A stretch of DNA of 5,738 bases from Kiritimatiellia bacterium (GCA_017547265.1 JAFYQC010000225.1:1-5738), one strand, 5' to 3'. Numbered from the stretch's first letter, positions 1-5,738 are shown. Made by a program: numbers and translations. The notes: generated by a model from the letters alone, not told the origin.

Positions 1-1153
1 CGGCGAGGACAACCGAGACCGTGTATGTTCCATTCGCGTTGCGCACGGCTGTTGGCGTCTCGAAGCGGGTCGCCGAGGGGTCGACAGGTTCGACATCCCC
101 GTACTCGAAGAACGCCGCATCCGCCATCGTCGCGTATTCGAGCGCAATCCAGTCGCCCGACGCCACGCCACTGAAGATGCGAAGCTCGTCCATGTCGCCC
201 TTGAAGGAGTCGCCGCTCGCCGTGTTCTGGTAGGAACCGAACGTCCAAGTCGCGGCCGAGTTCACAAGGTTGCCCGGGGATGCCTTCGTCTGATCCTGAG
301 CGCCGTTGAAGTAGGACGTGAGCGACACGCCGCTTTCGTAGACGAACGCGGCATGAGCCCATGCACCGTCCGGAAGCGTGTATTGCCCGCTTGACCACTG
401 GTGGGAACCTGGAGCGGCTACGGAAATGTATTTGCCCTGCTCCTGAAGCCACAGGAAGCCGGAGCCACCCCAGCCCTGCTGGCTCGCGCCGAGGATGTGT
501 GTGCCGTTGTTGCCTCCGCCATTGCCGCTGCGCTTGAACCAGGCCGAGACGGAGAACTTGCCGCTGTTGGCAAGCGTACCAGAAGGATTCGCGACATTGA
601 CGCCGATCGAGTTGTAGGAGGACTTGTTGATGCCGCCGCCGACTTTCCCCGCGTCCGCGCTCGCAGTGACGGCCGCCGAACCCGCCGTCACAGCCAGGCC
701 GTTCGCGACAGAGTTTGCAATCGAGTTGCCGCCGTGAACGACAGCCACATAGCGCGACCAGACATCTGCCGGATTGTTGTCCTGGTTGGCGGCTCCGCTG
801 AAGTAGACTGTAAGCTCGGTCGAGGCGGAAAGCGACGGAACCTTGACCCAGACAAGCGTCGCGCCGGACGGGTCGAAGGTGTCGACCTCGAACGGGCACA
901 CCGTTCCGTCTTTGTCCTAGACGAGCAGGTCGGTCCCGTCGGCAGCCTGCAGCAACGCCGACGCCGCGGCGGGCAGGCGCACCAGTACGGGAAAGTCCGC
1001 AAAGGTCGACTGACCGATCGTGGTCAGGACCGTCGCGGACGGCGTTGCAACGATTTTCTTCTCAAAGTCCCTCGGCTCGGCCGCGCGCGCGGACGGCGCA
1101 ACAAACGCACACGCGGCGAGCGCGGCGACAAGAGTCAATCGTGTTCTTTTCAT
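1..1153 (-). pseudogene. Secreted DUF2341 + LamG-like surface protein, interrupted by an in-frame TAG, C-terminus outside window
   Basis: Start chosen at ATG 1151-1153, five bases after a GGAGG (1159-1163); the adjacent ATG at 1154-1156 would leave only two. Residues 1-24 form a signal peptide (MKRTRLTLVAALAACAF, then an ARA|AE cleavage site). Residues about 45-120 resemble DUF2341 (FADFPVLVRL, ADGTDLLV, then DKDGTVCPFEVDTF, VWVKVP, TVYFSG), a domain often found before LamG folds. Residues about 190-330 resemble a concanavalin A-like/LamG_3 fold (FSVSAWFKRS, DGAWAHAAFVYE, YFNG, GDMDELRIF). A further segment (TPTAVRNANGTYTVSV) opens another beta domain that is cut by the window edge. Codon 79 (917-919) is TAG, inside DUF2341. 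I read the same frame codon by codon from 916 to 2 and found no other stop and no frameshift, so everything after the TAG still looks like functional protein. The family role is carbohydrate or surface binding; the ligand is unknown. It is either a very young pseudogene, a sequence error, or a gene whose UAG is read through. Domain naming is by motif recognition only. Confidence 0.75.
917..919 (-). other. In-frame amber (TAG) codon inside the DUF2341 domain
   Basis: The minus strand reads CTG CTC GTC TAG GAC AAA GAC. The peptide on either side (ADGTDLLV, then DKDGTVCPFEVDTF) joins into one normal DUF2341-like segment if a single residue is placed at the TAG. TAG is one base from AAG, CAG, GAG, TCG, TTG, TGG, TAC and TAT, so a single substitution or base-call error would explain it. 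No Shine-Dalgarno is seen just downstream for a restart, and a restarted product would lack the signal peptide. The two complete gene ends upstream, and that of rpsT, use TAA, so the window gives no evidence for or against UAG reassignment. Confidence 0.9.
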
Positions 1154-1158
1154 CATTA

Positions 1159-1163
1159 CCTCC
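1159..1163 (-). promoter_or_regulatory. Shine-Dalgarno GGAGG of the LamG protein gene
   Basis: GGAGG on the minus strand is followed by TA and then two tandem ATG codons. It decides the start: five bases to the ATG at 1151-1153 is workable, while two bases to the ATG at 1154-1156 is too close. An upstream in-frame TTG at 1163-1165 overlaps the motif itself and is unlikely to be a start. The well-kept ribosome site suggests the gene was, at least recently, translated. Confidence 0.75.
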
Positions 1164-1245
1164 AATACAAATTACATACACGAACCATCCAATGGGCAAT
1201 CAAAGCCCACTGTCGGCGTGATTTTACCAAATACCGTTATTACGC

Positions 1246-1266
1246 GGAATATACAAAAGTATATCC
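1246..1266 (-). repeat. AT-rich hairpin in the LamG gene leader
   Basis: On the minus strand GGATATAC, a TTTT loop, and GTATATTCC form an 8-bp stem with one bulged T. It is not followed by a T-tract (the next bases are GCGTAATAACGG), so it is not a convincing terminator for the glycosidase gene. It overlaps the candidate -10 hexamer TATACT and could be an operator or an RNA leader element. A second short dyad, TGGGC-7-GCCCA, lies at 1193-1209. Confidence 0.35.
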
Positions 1267-1289
1267 CTCTCAATTAGCGCAATTGTCAA
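1258..1289 (-). promoter_or_regulatory. Possible promoter for the LamG gene (TTGACA / TATACT, long spacer)
   Basis: A perfect TTGACA lies at 1284-1289 and TATACT at 1258-1263 on the minus strand, but the spacer is 20 bases, longer than the usual 16-18. The TTGACA sits inside the 15-base dyad at 1279-1293, and the TATACT overlaps the hairpin at 1246-1266. If used, the leader would be about 100 bases. An alternative -10 (TAAAAT, further downstream in the leader) has no good -35. Weak support. Confidence 0.25.
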
Positions 1290-1293
1290 TTGC
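1279..1293. repeat. 15-base odd palindrome, GCAATTG-T-CAATTGC
   Basis: This is a perfect 7-bp inverted repeat around one central base, nine bases past the glycosidase stop codon. A further CAATT at 1271-1275 makes an overlapping inverted repeat with the AATTG at 1281-1285. With no loop to speak of it is better as a protein-binding dyad than as a terminator. It covers a TTGACA hexamer, so an operator over a -35 box is possible. No regulator is identified. Confidence 0.4.
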
Positions 1294-1301
1294 TGAAATG
1301 A

Positions 1302-4049
1302 TTACGGAAGGCGGACGATTTCGTAATAGCAGGTCGCCTCGGCAGGATCGCGGGCAGTGTTCGCAACGAAGGAAACCTTCTCACCCTTCTGGACGACCGG
1401 CACCTCGCCACGACGCGCACCATCGGCCGCAAGAGCGTAGACTTTGCATGACTTCCCATCGGCAAACGCGAGCGTCACTTCCGCCTCGCTCCGGCGCATG
1501 AGGTGCGGGAGCTGCCCCCACTTGAGCAGAACCTTCTTAGAGTCGTCCGCATAGACCGTCCCCTCGTCCTGCACGTCAGCGACATGCGTGAGAAGAAGGC
1601 GCCCGGAACTCGCAATCGGCGCCGAGTCGAGCGCACTCACCCACACGGCGGCAGGCACATTGCCATCGAGCTTCACTGTCAGCGGGCCGGTCGTGTGACT
1701 GCCCCGCTCCGCGAAGAAGCCCGCCGTACGCGGCGTGTCGACGCCGAAGAGCCCCTCTTCGCGGCCGATGACCACCTGGCCGTCGCCTGGACGCGTGCCC
1801 TCGGCCCAGCGCCGGTAGTCGTCAGCCGTGCGAGAATAAATCTCAGGGAAGAGTCCGCCCGAGGTCGCTTCCGCCGGCATCGCATCGGCAACGAGCGTGC
1901 CGAAGCGCGCGTGCCAGCCGAACCACATGTCAGCGATGTCCGCCTGGGGGCCACAGCTGAAGTCGTGGCGGAGCGCCTTCTCGGGGAAGACGACCGCGTG
2001 TCTCCTGGCAAGCGGCTTCATGTCCCCGCGCAGGTAGAGCATCGTGACGGCGCGCTCGGTCGCCCGCTGGAGCGGATCGTTGGCGACATTGAAGTAGTGA
2101 ATCGACTGCGGCTTAAGCAAGCCCTGCGCGTTGTGGCTCCAGGCGAACCGCCAAATGCCGTCGTATTCCTGCAGCGCGGCCTGCGCGCCCAGCATCATGC
2201 CGCCGACGCCGCGGAACTGGCCGGGACCCGAATAGTTGAATTCGGTGAGCGTGAACGGACGATCGAGCAGCCGGTGCTTGGCGACCGCCTCGAAGCCGGC
2301 GTTCTGCCCGCGGACGGGATTGGCGTTCGGACACTTGCTCGGCAGCCGCCAGCTCTTTTCGAGAAATTGGGGATGGTCGACGTAGAAATGGTCATCCACA
2401 TAGTCATACAGAGTGCGGGCGAGCTGGTAGTGGATTGCGTTCTTCCAGCAGGAAAGGTCAGTCAGAAGCACCTGCGACTTAATTTCGTCGCGGACGAACG
2501 CCGTCATTCGCTTGGCAAAGTTGATTTCAATGTCGGTGAGGAAGAGCGCATAGGCGCAGTTCTGCGGCGAGTTCTCCCAGCAGTTGTCCGGGACTTTATC
2601 CGTGATCTTGGCGTACGTCTCGGGTTCTTTCGCCTTGTGGTCTGCGAGCCACTTCTCCCATGCCACCTTCGCCTCGGGCAAGTTCTTCATGAAGCCGTAT
2701 CCGTGGTTGCCCGGGTTGCCCTCGTTGACGAACGCGAGGAACGCGAAAGCGGGCTCGTCGGCCCAGCGGCGACCCGTCTCGGGATTGACATGCCCGAGGA
2801 GCTGGCGCGCGAAATCTAGCAAGTTCCTGAAGGCGCCGTCGTGGAAGAGTACAAGCTCCTTGTATTCATCCATCTTAACAAAACCGTCTCGGTCGATGCC
2901 GCAGGAACGCCAGGGAACGTTCCGCGAGACGAAAAGGTCTGTCGTCAGGTAGATGCCGTGGCGGATGCAGGCGTTCAGAAGATTGTCGAGCTCAGCCATC
3001 TTCTCGGGACGGATCGTCGTGCCGTCCTTCGGGTCGCAGAGCTCACGCTCGTAGTGGTGTATGCGTAGCGCATTGTAGCCAATACGCGACAACCGCGTGC
3101 ACAGCTCCTCGGCATCGGCCGCGCTCATGTAGTTCGCCGTGAAGCAGAGGTTGACGCCGTAGAAGCGCTGCTTGACGCCAGGTTTTCCAGTGAACTCGAA
3201 ATGGTCACCCTTTCGCACGACGCGCCCATGCTTCCCGGCAGGCGCATCAATCCAACCAGCGGCGGAGAAGTCGAGAGCGGAGCCGGCCTTGACGGCCGTC
3301 GTGTCCTTGACCGGCACCCATGTGTCATCCACCTTCACAATATATTTCGTGTTCCGAAGGAAAGCCGTGATACCGCGCATCGCCATCGAGAGCGTCCGCT
3401 TTTCGCCGGCGACCAACTTGCCGTTGCCGATCGATATGCGAAGCGAGAAAGATGGATTATTCCACTGGCGGTTGTCCTGCACCATGCACCATGTCGGCTT
3501 ATCGAGCTTTATGCGAAGGGGCGCGCCAGCGGGAGCGGCGATCTCCAGCGTGTCGCAAGTTGCATTGCCTAAGTGTGTCTTGCTGTATTTCTGCGGCAAC
3601 TCTACCGTCTTGTCGCCGAAGACGACCTTCCCCACCAAGGCGTTGCTGGCGTATTGTTCGCAGGGGAGCGTCCATGACAGGCAAAAGCCCTTCCCCTCGA
3701 AGTCCTTCACTGCGGTGAAATCCCAGACGAAGTGCGCCACGGGCTCGTTAGTCGCGGCATCGCGGCGAAGGTCATAAGTCACCTTTCCCTTCACAACCGG
3801 CGACTCGTCATTGCCGACGATCTGGAAGGTGCGCGTCCAAGGTCCGTCCGAACCGCCATTTTCGTCGTTCCATCCGCCAAAAGCGCGGCAGTGTCCCCAG
3901 TTCGCATCGAACAACATCGGTTCAAAATGGCTGCCGGAATTGGGCGCGAATGAAAATCCGCCGCCATTCGACACAGCGAGGTTCTCGGCGATTCCCCAGC
4001 ACAAGCCAGACGCGAGTGCAATTAGAAATGCGAAAAAGCGCTTTTTCAT
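1302..4049 (-). CDS. Large secreted glycoside hydrolase, clan GH-A-like, family unassigned
   Basis: Complete gene, 915 residues. Start is ATG 4047-4049 with AAAGGA at 4058-4063; an in-frame TTG at 4077-4079 overlaps the -10 box and cannot be the start. Residues 1-21 are a signal peptide (MKKRFFAFLIALASGLCWGIA, likely cut after A21; Cys17 does not fit a lipobox). Residues about 22-290 look all-beta and match no domain I can name. From about 295 (RFYGVNLCF) a TIM barrel begins: YNALRIHHYE 325-334 on an early strand, FVNEGNPG 440-447 with Glu443 as likely acid/base, DDHFYVDHP 552-560, LTEFNYSGPG 601-610 with Glu603 as likely nucleophile, and RFAWSHN 634-640 near the last strand. Two catalytic Glu at the ends of strands 4 and 7 are the hallmark of retaining clan GH-A enzymes (GH5, GH39, GH42 and others). 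A C-terminal beta domain spans about 770-915 (RLLLTHVADVQ, KWGQLPHLMRR). The mature protein has 17 cysteines, many for an exported protein. The substrate cannot be read from sequence. The neighbouring LamG protein suggests polysaccharide use. Sure of a GH-A-like fold, unsure of family. Confidence 0.85.
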   Translation of the reverse strand: MKKRFFAFLIALASGLCWGIAENLAVSNGGGFSFAPNSGSHFEPMLFDANWGHCRAFGGWNDENGGSDGPWTRTFQIVGNDESPVVKGKVTYDLRRDAATNEPVAHFVWDFTAVKDFEGKGFCLSWTLPCEQYASNALVGKVVFGDKTVELPQKYSKTHLGNATCDTLEIAAPAGAPLRIKLDKPTWCMVQDNRQWNNPSFSLRISIGNGKLVAGEKRTLSMAMRGITAFLRNTKYIVKVDDTWVPVKDTTAVKAGSALDFSAAGWIDAPAGKHGRVVRKGDHFEFTGKPGVKQRFYGVNLCFTANYMSAADAEELCTRLSRIGYNALRIHHYERELCDPKDGTTIRPEKMAELDNLLNACIRHGIYLTTDLFVSRNVPWRSCGIDRDGFVKMDEYKELVLFHDGAFRNLLDFARQLLGHVNPETGRRWADEPAFAFLAFVNEGNPGNHGYGFMKNLPEAKVAWEKWLADHKAKEPETYAKITDKVPDNCWENSPQNCAYALFLTDIEINFAKRMTAFVRDEIKSQVLLTDLSCWKNAIHYQLARTLYDYVDDHFYVDHPQFLEKSWRLPSKCPNANPVRGQNAGFEAVAKHRLLDRPFTLTEFNYSGPGQFRGVGGMMLGAQAALQEYDGIWRFAWSHNAQGLLKPQSIHYFNVANDPLQRATERAVTMLYLRGDMKPLARRHAVVFPEKALRHDFSCGPQADIADMWFGWHARFGTLVADAMPAEATSGGLFPEIYSRTADDYRRWAEGTRPGDGQVVIGREEGLFGVDTPRTAGFFAERGSHTTGPLTVKLDGNVPAAVWVSALDSAPIASSGRLLLTHVADVQDEGTVYADDSKKVLLKWGQLPHLMRRSEAEVTLAFADGKSCKVYALAADGARRGEVPVVQKGEKVSFVANTARDPAEATCYYEIVRLP

Positions 4050-4057
4050 AGTTTTTA

Positions 4058-4063
4058 TCCTTT
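4058..4063 (-). promoter_or_regulatory. Shine-Dalgarno AAAGGA of the glycosidase gene
   Basis: AAAGGA lies eight bases before the ATG at 4047-4049. A second AAGGA at 4065-4069 is slightly too far. Together with the -10 box at 4079-4084, this fixes the start at 4049 rather than at the upstream TTG. Confidence 0.75.
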
Positions 4064-4078
4064 GTCCTTGTTTGTACA

Positions 4079-4087
4079 ATTATACCA
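4079..4087 (-). promoter_or_regulatory. Extended -10 promoter of the glycosidase gene (TGGTATAAT)
   Basis: The minus strand has a perfect TATAAT (4079-4084) preceded by TGG, giving the extended -10 motif TGnTATAAT of sigma-70-type promoters. No good -35 is seen about 17 bases upstream (CCGTCC region), which is usual for extended -10 promoters. Transcription would start near 4072, leaving a leader of about 23 bases. It lies just past the pgk terminator, as expected for a separate unit. An 8-bp palindrome TTGTACAA (4072-4079) sits on the predicted start site and may be an operator. Confidence 0.65.
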
Positions 4088-4109
4088 CATCCGCGCCAGG
4101 AGGACGGGG

Positions 4110-4154
4110 AAAAAACAAAATCGCCCTCCTCACTTGCGCGGGGAGGACGATTTT
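4110..4154 (-). terminator. Rho-independent terminator of pgk
   Basis: In the minus-strand RNA the arms at 4142-4154 and 4117-4129 form a 13-bp stem (AAAATCGTCCTCC with GGAGGGCGATTTT, one U-G wobble) around a 12-base loop, followed by G and six U (4110-4115). It begins 19 bases past the pgk stop. The wobble becomes an A-C mismatch on the other strand, and that side has no T-tract, so it acts on the minus strand only. Between it and the stop lie two overlapping small dyads, CTGAC-5-GTCAG (4155-4169) and GCGCTG-1-CAGCGC (4160-4172), which cannot form together. Confidence 0.9.
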
Positions 4155-4173
4155 CTGACGCGCTGTCAGCGCA

Positions 4174-5487
4174 TTACTTCGCGGTGAGAGCCGCGACGCC
4201 GGGAAGGGTCTTGCCCTCGAGGAACTCGAGCGAAGCACCGCCGCCAGTGGAGACATGGCTCATCTCGGCCGCCTTGCCGGACTTCTTGACAGCGCTCACG
4301 GAATCGCCGCCGCCAATGATCGACGTGCCGCCGTTGGCCTTGACGGTCGCAACCGCGTCGCAGACACCGTAGGTGCCCTTGGAAAGCGGCGCAAACTCGA
4401 AGCAGCCCATCGGGCCGTTCCAGACGACCGTCTTCGCACCCTTGACGGCCTCGCCAAAGAGAGCGACCGACTTAGGTCCGATGTCGAGACCCATCCATCC
4501 ATCCGGAATGTCGCCCTCGCAGAGCTTCATCTCGATGTCGGACGCATCCTTCGTCTCGGGGAACTTGTTGGCAATCACGTTGTCGACGGGGAGAAGGATC
4601 TTGATGCCCTTCGCGTCAGCCGCGGCGAGCATCTCCTTGCAGTAGGCGACCTGCTCGTCCTCGCAGAGCGAGGTGCCGATCTTGATGCCCTGGGCCTTCT
4701 TGAAGGTGTAGGCCATGCCGCCGCCGATGATGAGCGTGTCGACCTTGTTGAGAAGCGCCTTGACGACCGCGAGCTTGTCCGAGACCTTGGCGCCGCCGAG
4801 GATGGCGACGAACGGACGGACGGGATTCTCGACGGCATCGCCGAGGAACTGGATCTCCTTCTCGAGAAGGAAGCCAGAGACCGCGGGCTGGATGTAGTCG
4901 GCGATGACGGCGGTAGAGGCGTGGGCGCGGTGAGCCGTGCCGAACGCGTCGTTGCAGTAGAGATCGCCGTAGGAAGCGAGCTTCTTCGCCATCTCGGCGC
5001 GCTGCGCCTTGAGCTCTGCCTTCTTCGTGGCGAACTCCTCGTCGGTGAGGTGGATGCCCTTCTTGTCGTCATCCTTCTTGACCTTGCCGTCCTCGGCCTT
5101 GTAGAAGCGGGTGTTCTCGAGGAGCGCGACTTCACCAGGCTTGAGAGCCTTGACGACATCGTCGGCCGCCATGCAGTCGGGAACGAACTTGACCTGGAGC
5201 CCGAGCTTCTCGGAAAGCGCCTCTGCGACGGGCTTCAGCGTGAACGCCGCATTGTCGGGATTCGGAGCCGCGCCGAGCTTGACGCCCTTCGGACGGCCGA
5301 GGTGCGACATGAGGACAAGCGAGCCGCCCTGCTCGAGGACATACTTGATCGACGGCAGCGCCGCGACGATGCGGGTGTCGTCGGTGATCTTGCCGGAGCC
5401 GTCCTTGGCCATCGGCACGTTGAAATCAACACGCATGACGACGCGCTTGCCCTTGAGCTCGACGTCGCGGAGAGTCTTCTTGTCCAT
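4174..5487 (-). CDS. pgk: Phosphoglycerate kinase
   Basis: Complete, 437 residues, stop TAA. Transfers phosphate from 1,3-bisphosphoglycerate to ADP, giving 3-phosphoglycerate and ATP, in cytoplasmic glycolysis, and the reverse in gluconeogenesis. Seen motifs: RVDFNVP 19-25, SHLGRPK 61-67, ENTRF 124-128 and [13 protein letters not shown] 179-191 in the substrate-binding N-domain; GGAKVSDK 231-238, GGGMAYTF 255-262, DIGPKS 335-340, WNGPMGCFE 356-364, GGGDS 392-396 and [14 protein letters not shown] 413-426 in the nucleotide-binding C-domain. All key signatures are intact. The protein is longer than most bacterial PGKs (about 390-400) because of a charged Lys/Asp/Glu-rich segment at about 131-168 between ENTRF and NDAFGTAHR. 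From memory, Bacteroidetes PGKs carry a comparable insertion, so this is probably a lineage trait. ATG is preceded by AGAAAGGA (5497-5504) at nine bases. Followed by its own terminator. No strong promoter is seen just upstream, so it may share transcripts with rpsT. Confidence 0.98.
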   Translation of the reverse strand: MDKKTLRDVELKGKRVVMRVDFNVPMAKDGSGKITDDTRIVAALPSIKYVLEQGGSLVLMSHLGRPKGVKLGAAPNPDNAAFTLKPVAEALSEKLGLQVKFVPDCMAADDVVKALKPGEVALLENTRFYKAEDGKVKKDDDKKGIHLTDEEFATKKAELKAQRAEMAKKLASYGDLYCNDAFGTAHRAHASTAVIADYIQPAVSGFLLEKEIQFLGDAVENPVRPFVAILGGAKVSDKLAVVKALLNKVDTLIIGGGMAYTFKKAQGIKIGTSLCEDEQVAYCKEMLAAADAKGIKILLPVDNVIANKFPETKDASDIEMKLCEGDIPDGWMGLDIGPKSVALFGEAVKGAKTVVWNGPMGCFEFAPLSKGTYGVCDAVATVKANGGTSIIGGGDSVSAVKKSGKAAEMSHVSTGGGASLEFLEGKTLPGVAALTAK

Positions 5488-5496
5488 TTCTTTGTT

Positions 5497-5504
5497 TCCT
5501 TTCT
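5497..5504 (-). promoter_or_regulatory. pgk: Shine-Dalgarno AGAAAGGA of pgk
   Basis: A purine-rich AGAAAGGA stands nine bases before the ATG at 5485-5487, a normal to slightly long spacing. It supports the start whose product begins [20 protein letters not shown], the usual N-terminus for the family. Confidence 0.7.
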
Positions 5505-5531
5505 ATTTGCGTTGAAGTTATTTAAGCCGGG

Positions 5532-5543
5532 TTGTAATTACAA
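5532..5543. repeat. 12-bp perfect palindrome TTGTAATTACAA
   Basis: Perfect even dyad between rpsT and pgk, abutting the downstream arm of the rpsT hairpin. On the minus strand it also supplies the T-rich part after the hairpin (TTTGTAATT). It could be an operator in the pgk leader or simply AT-rich tail sequence; no regulator is identified. Confidence 0.35.
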
Positions 5544-5580
5544 AGGGCACCAGAATGGTATTCATTCCGATGCCCTTCGC
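5540..5580 (-). terminator. Hairpin after rpsT, likely weak terminator or processing/attenuation site
   Basis: In the minus-strand RNA, 5563-5577 and 5543-5557 form a continuous 15-bp stem (AAGGGCATCGGAATG with CATTCTGGTGCCCTT) around the loop AATAC, with two U-G/G-U wobbles. Three further pairs (two of them wobbles) may extend it to 5540-5580. On the plus strand the wobbles become C-A mismatches, so the element is built for the minus-strand RNA. It begins about 30 bases after the rpsT stop. The tail (TTTGTAATT) is only partly U-rich, so termination is probably incomplete and pgk may receive read-through. Confidence 0.6.
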
Positions 5581-5609
5581 CATCACATTCCCGTATTCCC
5601 TGAATTATT

Positions 5610-5738
5610 TTACTTGGCCATCTTGTTGAGCTTGAGCTGAGCGCGCGATTTCTTGCGATCAGCCGTGTTCTTCGTGATGATGCCCTTCTTCACGGCCTTG
5701 TCGAGACCGGAGACAAATTCCTTGAACTTCTTCTCAGC
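5610..5738 (-). CDS. rpsT: 30S ribosomal protein S20, C-terminal part (5' end outside window)
   Basis: The last 42 residues and a TAA stop are present; the start and about half of the usual 85-90 residues lie beyond the right edge. S20 binds 16S rRNA and helps early assembly of the small subunit. The visible part is Lys/Arg-rich and helical, and the run AVKKGIITKNTADRKKSRAQ matches the typical S20 C-terminus (pattern A.KKG.IHKN.AARKKSR), followed by LKLNKMAK. Here Thr replaces the common His of the IHKN motif. It is the first gene upstream of pgk in transcription order, 122 bases away, with a hairpin between them. The family is clear despite the truncation. Confidence 0.93.
   Translation of the reverse strand, partial: AEKKFKEFVSGLDKAVKKGIITKNTADRKKSRAQLKLNKMAK

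Noticed and set aside
688..1002. 104-codon minus-strand open frame crossing the amber codon in another frame
   Set aside because: It could suggest a frameshift around the TAG, but the original frame resumes directly after the TAG with DUF2341 and LamG motifs, so a substitution, not a frameshift, explains the break.
401..1501. 366-codon open frame on the plus strand
   Set aside because: It spans the opposite strand of the LamG gene, the AT-rich leader and the end of the glycosidase gene. Its peptide is Arg-rich with no motifs, and the minus-strand frame gives recognisable domains.
1503..2819. 438-codon open frame on the plus strand opposite the glycosidase
   Set aside because: Antisense shadow of the glycosidase gene. 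It is Arg/Val-rich with no recognisable domain and no ribosome site, while the minus-strand reading has a signal peptide, catalytic motifs and its own promoter.
4020..4049. Lipoprotein signal (Cys17) on the glycosidase
   Set aside because: The residues before Cys17 are Ser-Gly-Leu, and a lipobox needs Gly, Ala or Ser directly before the Cys. The GIA|EN site fits signal peptidase I better.
4050..4079. Upstream TTG start that would lengthen the glycosidase by ten residues
   Set aside because: The TTG overlaps the TATAAT box and would lie upstream of the transcript start. The ATG at 4047-4049 has a good Shine-Dalgarno and begins a clean signal peptide.
4064..4173. Possible small RNA or riboswitch between pgk and the glycosidase
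   Set aside because: The structure is fully explained by the pgk terminator plus promoter, and the predicted leader of about 23 bases is too short for a riboswitch.
4255..5640. 461-codon open frame on the plus strand opposite pgk
   Set aside because: It is an antisense shadow of pgk: biased high-GC codons on the minus strand leave few stops opposite. The peptide is Leu/Asp/Arg-rich low-complexity text with no family motifs, and pgk is certain. It also runs through the intergenic hairpin.
1..5738. Mobile element, CRISPR array, tRNA, rRNA or defence system
   Set aside because: No transposase or integrase frame, no regularly spaced repeats, no RNA-gene motifs and no defence-type proteins were found on either strand; all coding space is taken by the four genes described.

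Overview
The window reads as a stretch of bacterial chromosome in which every supported gene lies on the minus strand. In transcription order (right to left) they are the 3' end of rpsT (ribosomal protein S20), pgk (phosphoglycerate kinase), a large secreted clan GH-A-like glycoside hydrolase, and a secreted DUF2341/LamG-type surface protein that is broken by one in-frame amber codon and runs off the left edge. The genes are GC-rich, while the gaps between them are short and AT-rich.

Organism: inferred, not proven. A large exported glycosidase next to a DUF2341 plus concanavalin/LamG protein is typical of carbohydrate-degrading PVC-group bacteria (Kiritimatiellota, Verrucomicrobiota, Lentisphaerota), often known from gut or sediment metagenomes. 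The PGK carries an extra charged helical segment that I also recall from Bacteroidetes PGKs. I favour Kiritimatiellota-like, with moderate confidence at best.

Layout: 5610-5738 rpsT (N-terminus outside the window). 5488-5609 is a gap with a wobble-containing hairpin that forms a continuous stem only in the minus-strand RNA, plus a 12-bp palindrome. 4174-5487 is complete pgk. 4050-4173 holds a strong intrinsic terminator for pgk and an extended -10 promoter (TGnTATAAT) for the next gene. 1302-4049 is the glycosidase. 1154-1301 is a leader with several dyads, a possible promoter and a strong Shine-Dalgarno. 1-1153 is the interrupted LamG protein. No gene-free stretch exceeds 150 bases.

How the genes relate: rpsT and pgk are housekeeping genes, possibly joined by partial read-through of the hairpin. 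The pgk terminator and the promoter behind it make the glycosidase a separate transcription unit. The glycosidase has no clear terminator of its own, so the LamG protein could be co-transcribed with it or start from its own weak promoter. Both are predicted to be exported, which suggests polysaccharide binding and degradation outside the cytoplasm. I see no mobile element, CRISPR array, tRNA or rRNA, and no sign of a new defence or other multi-gene system. The points most worth checking are the amber codon and the unassigned glycosidase family.
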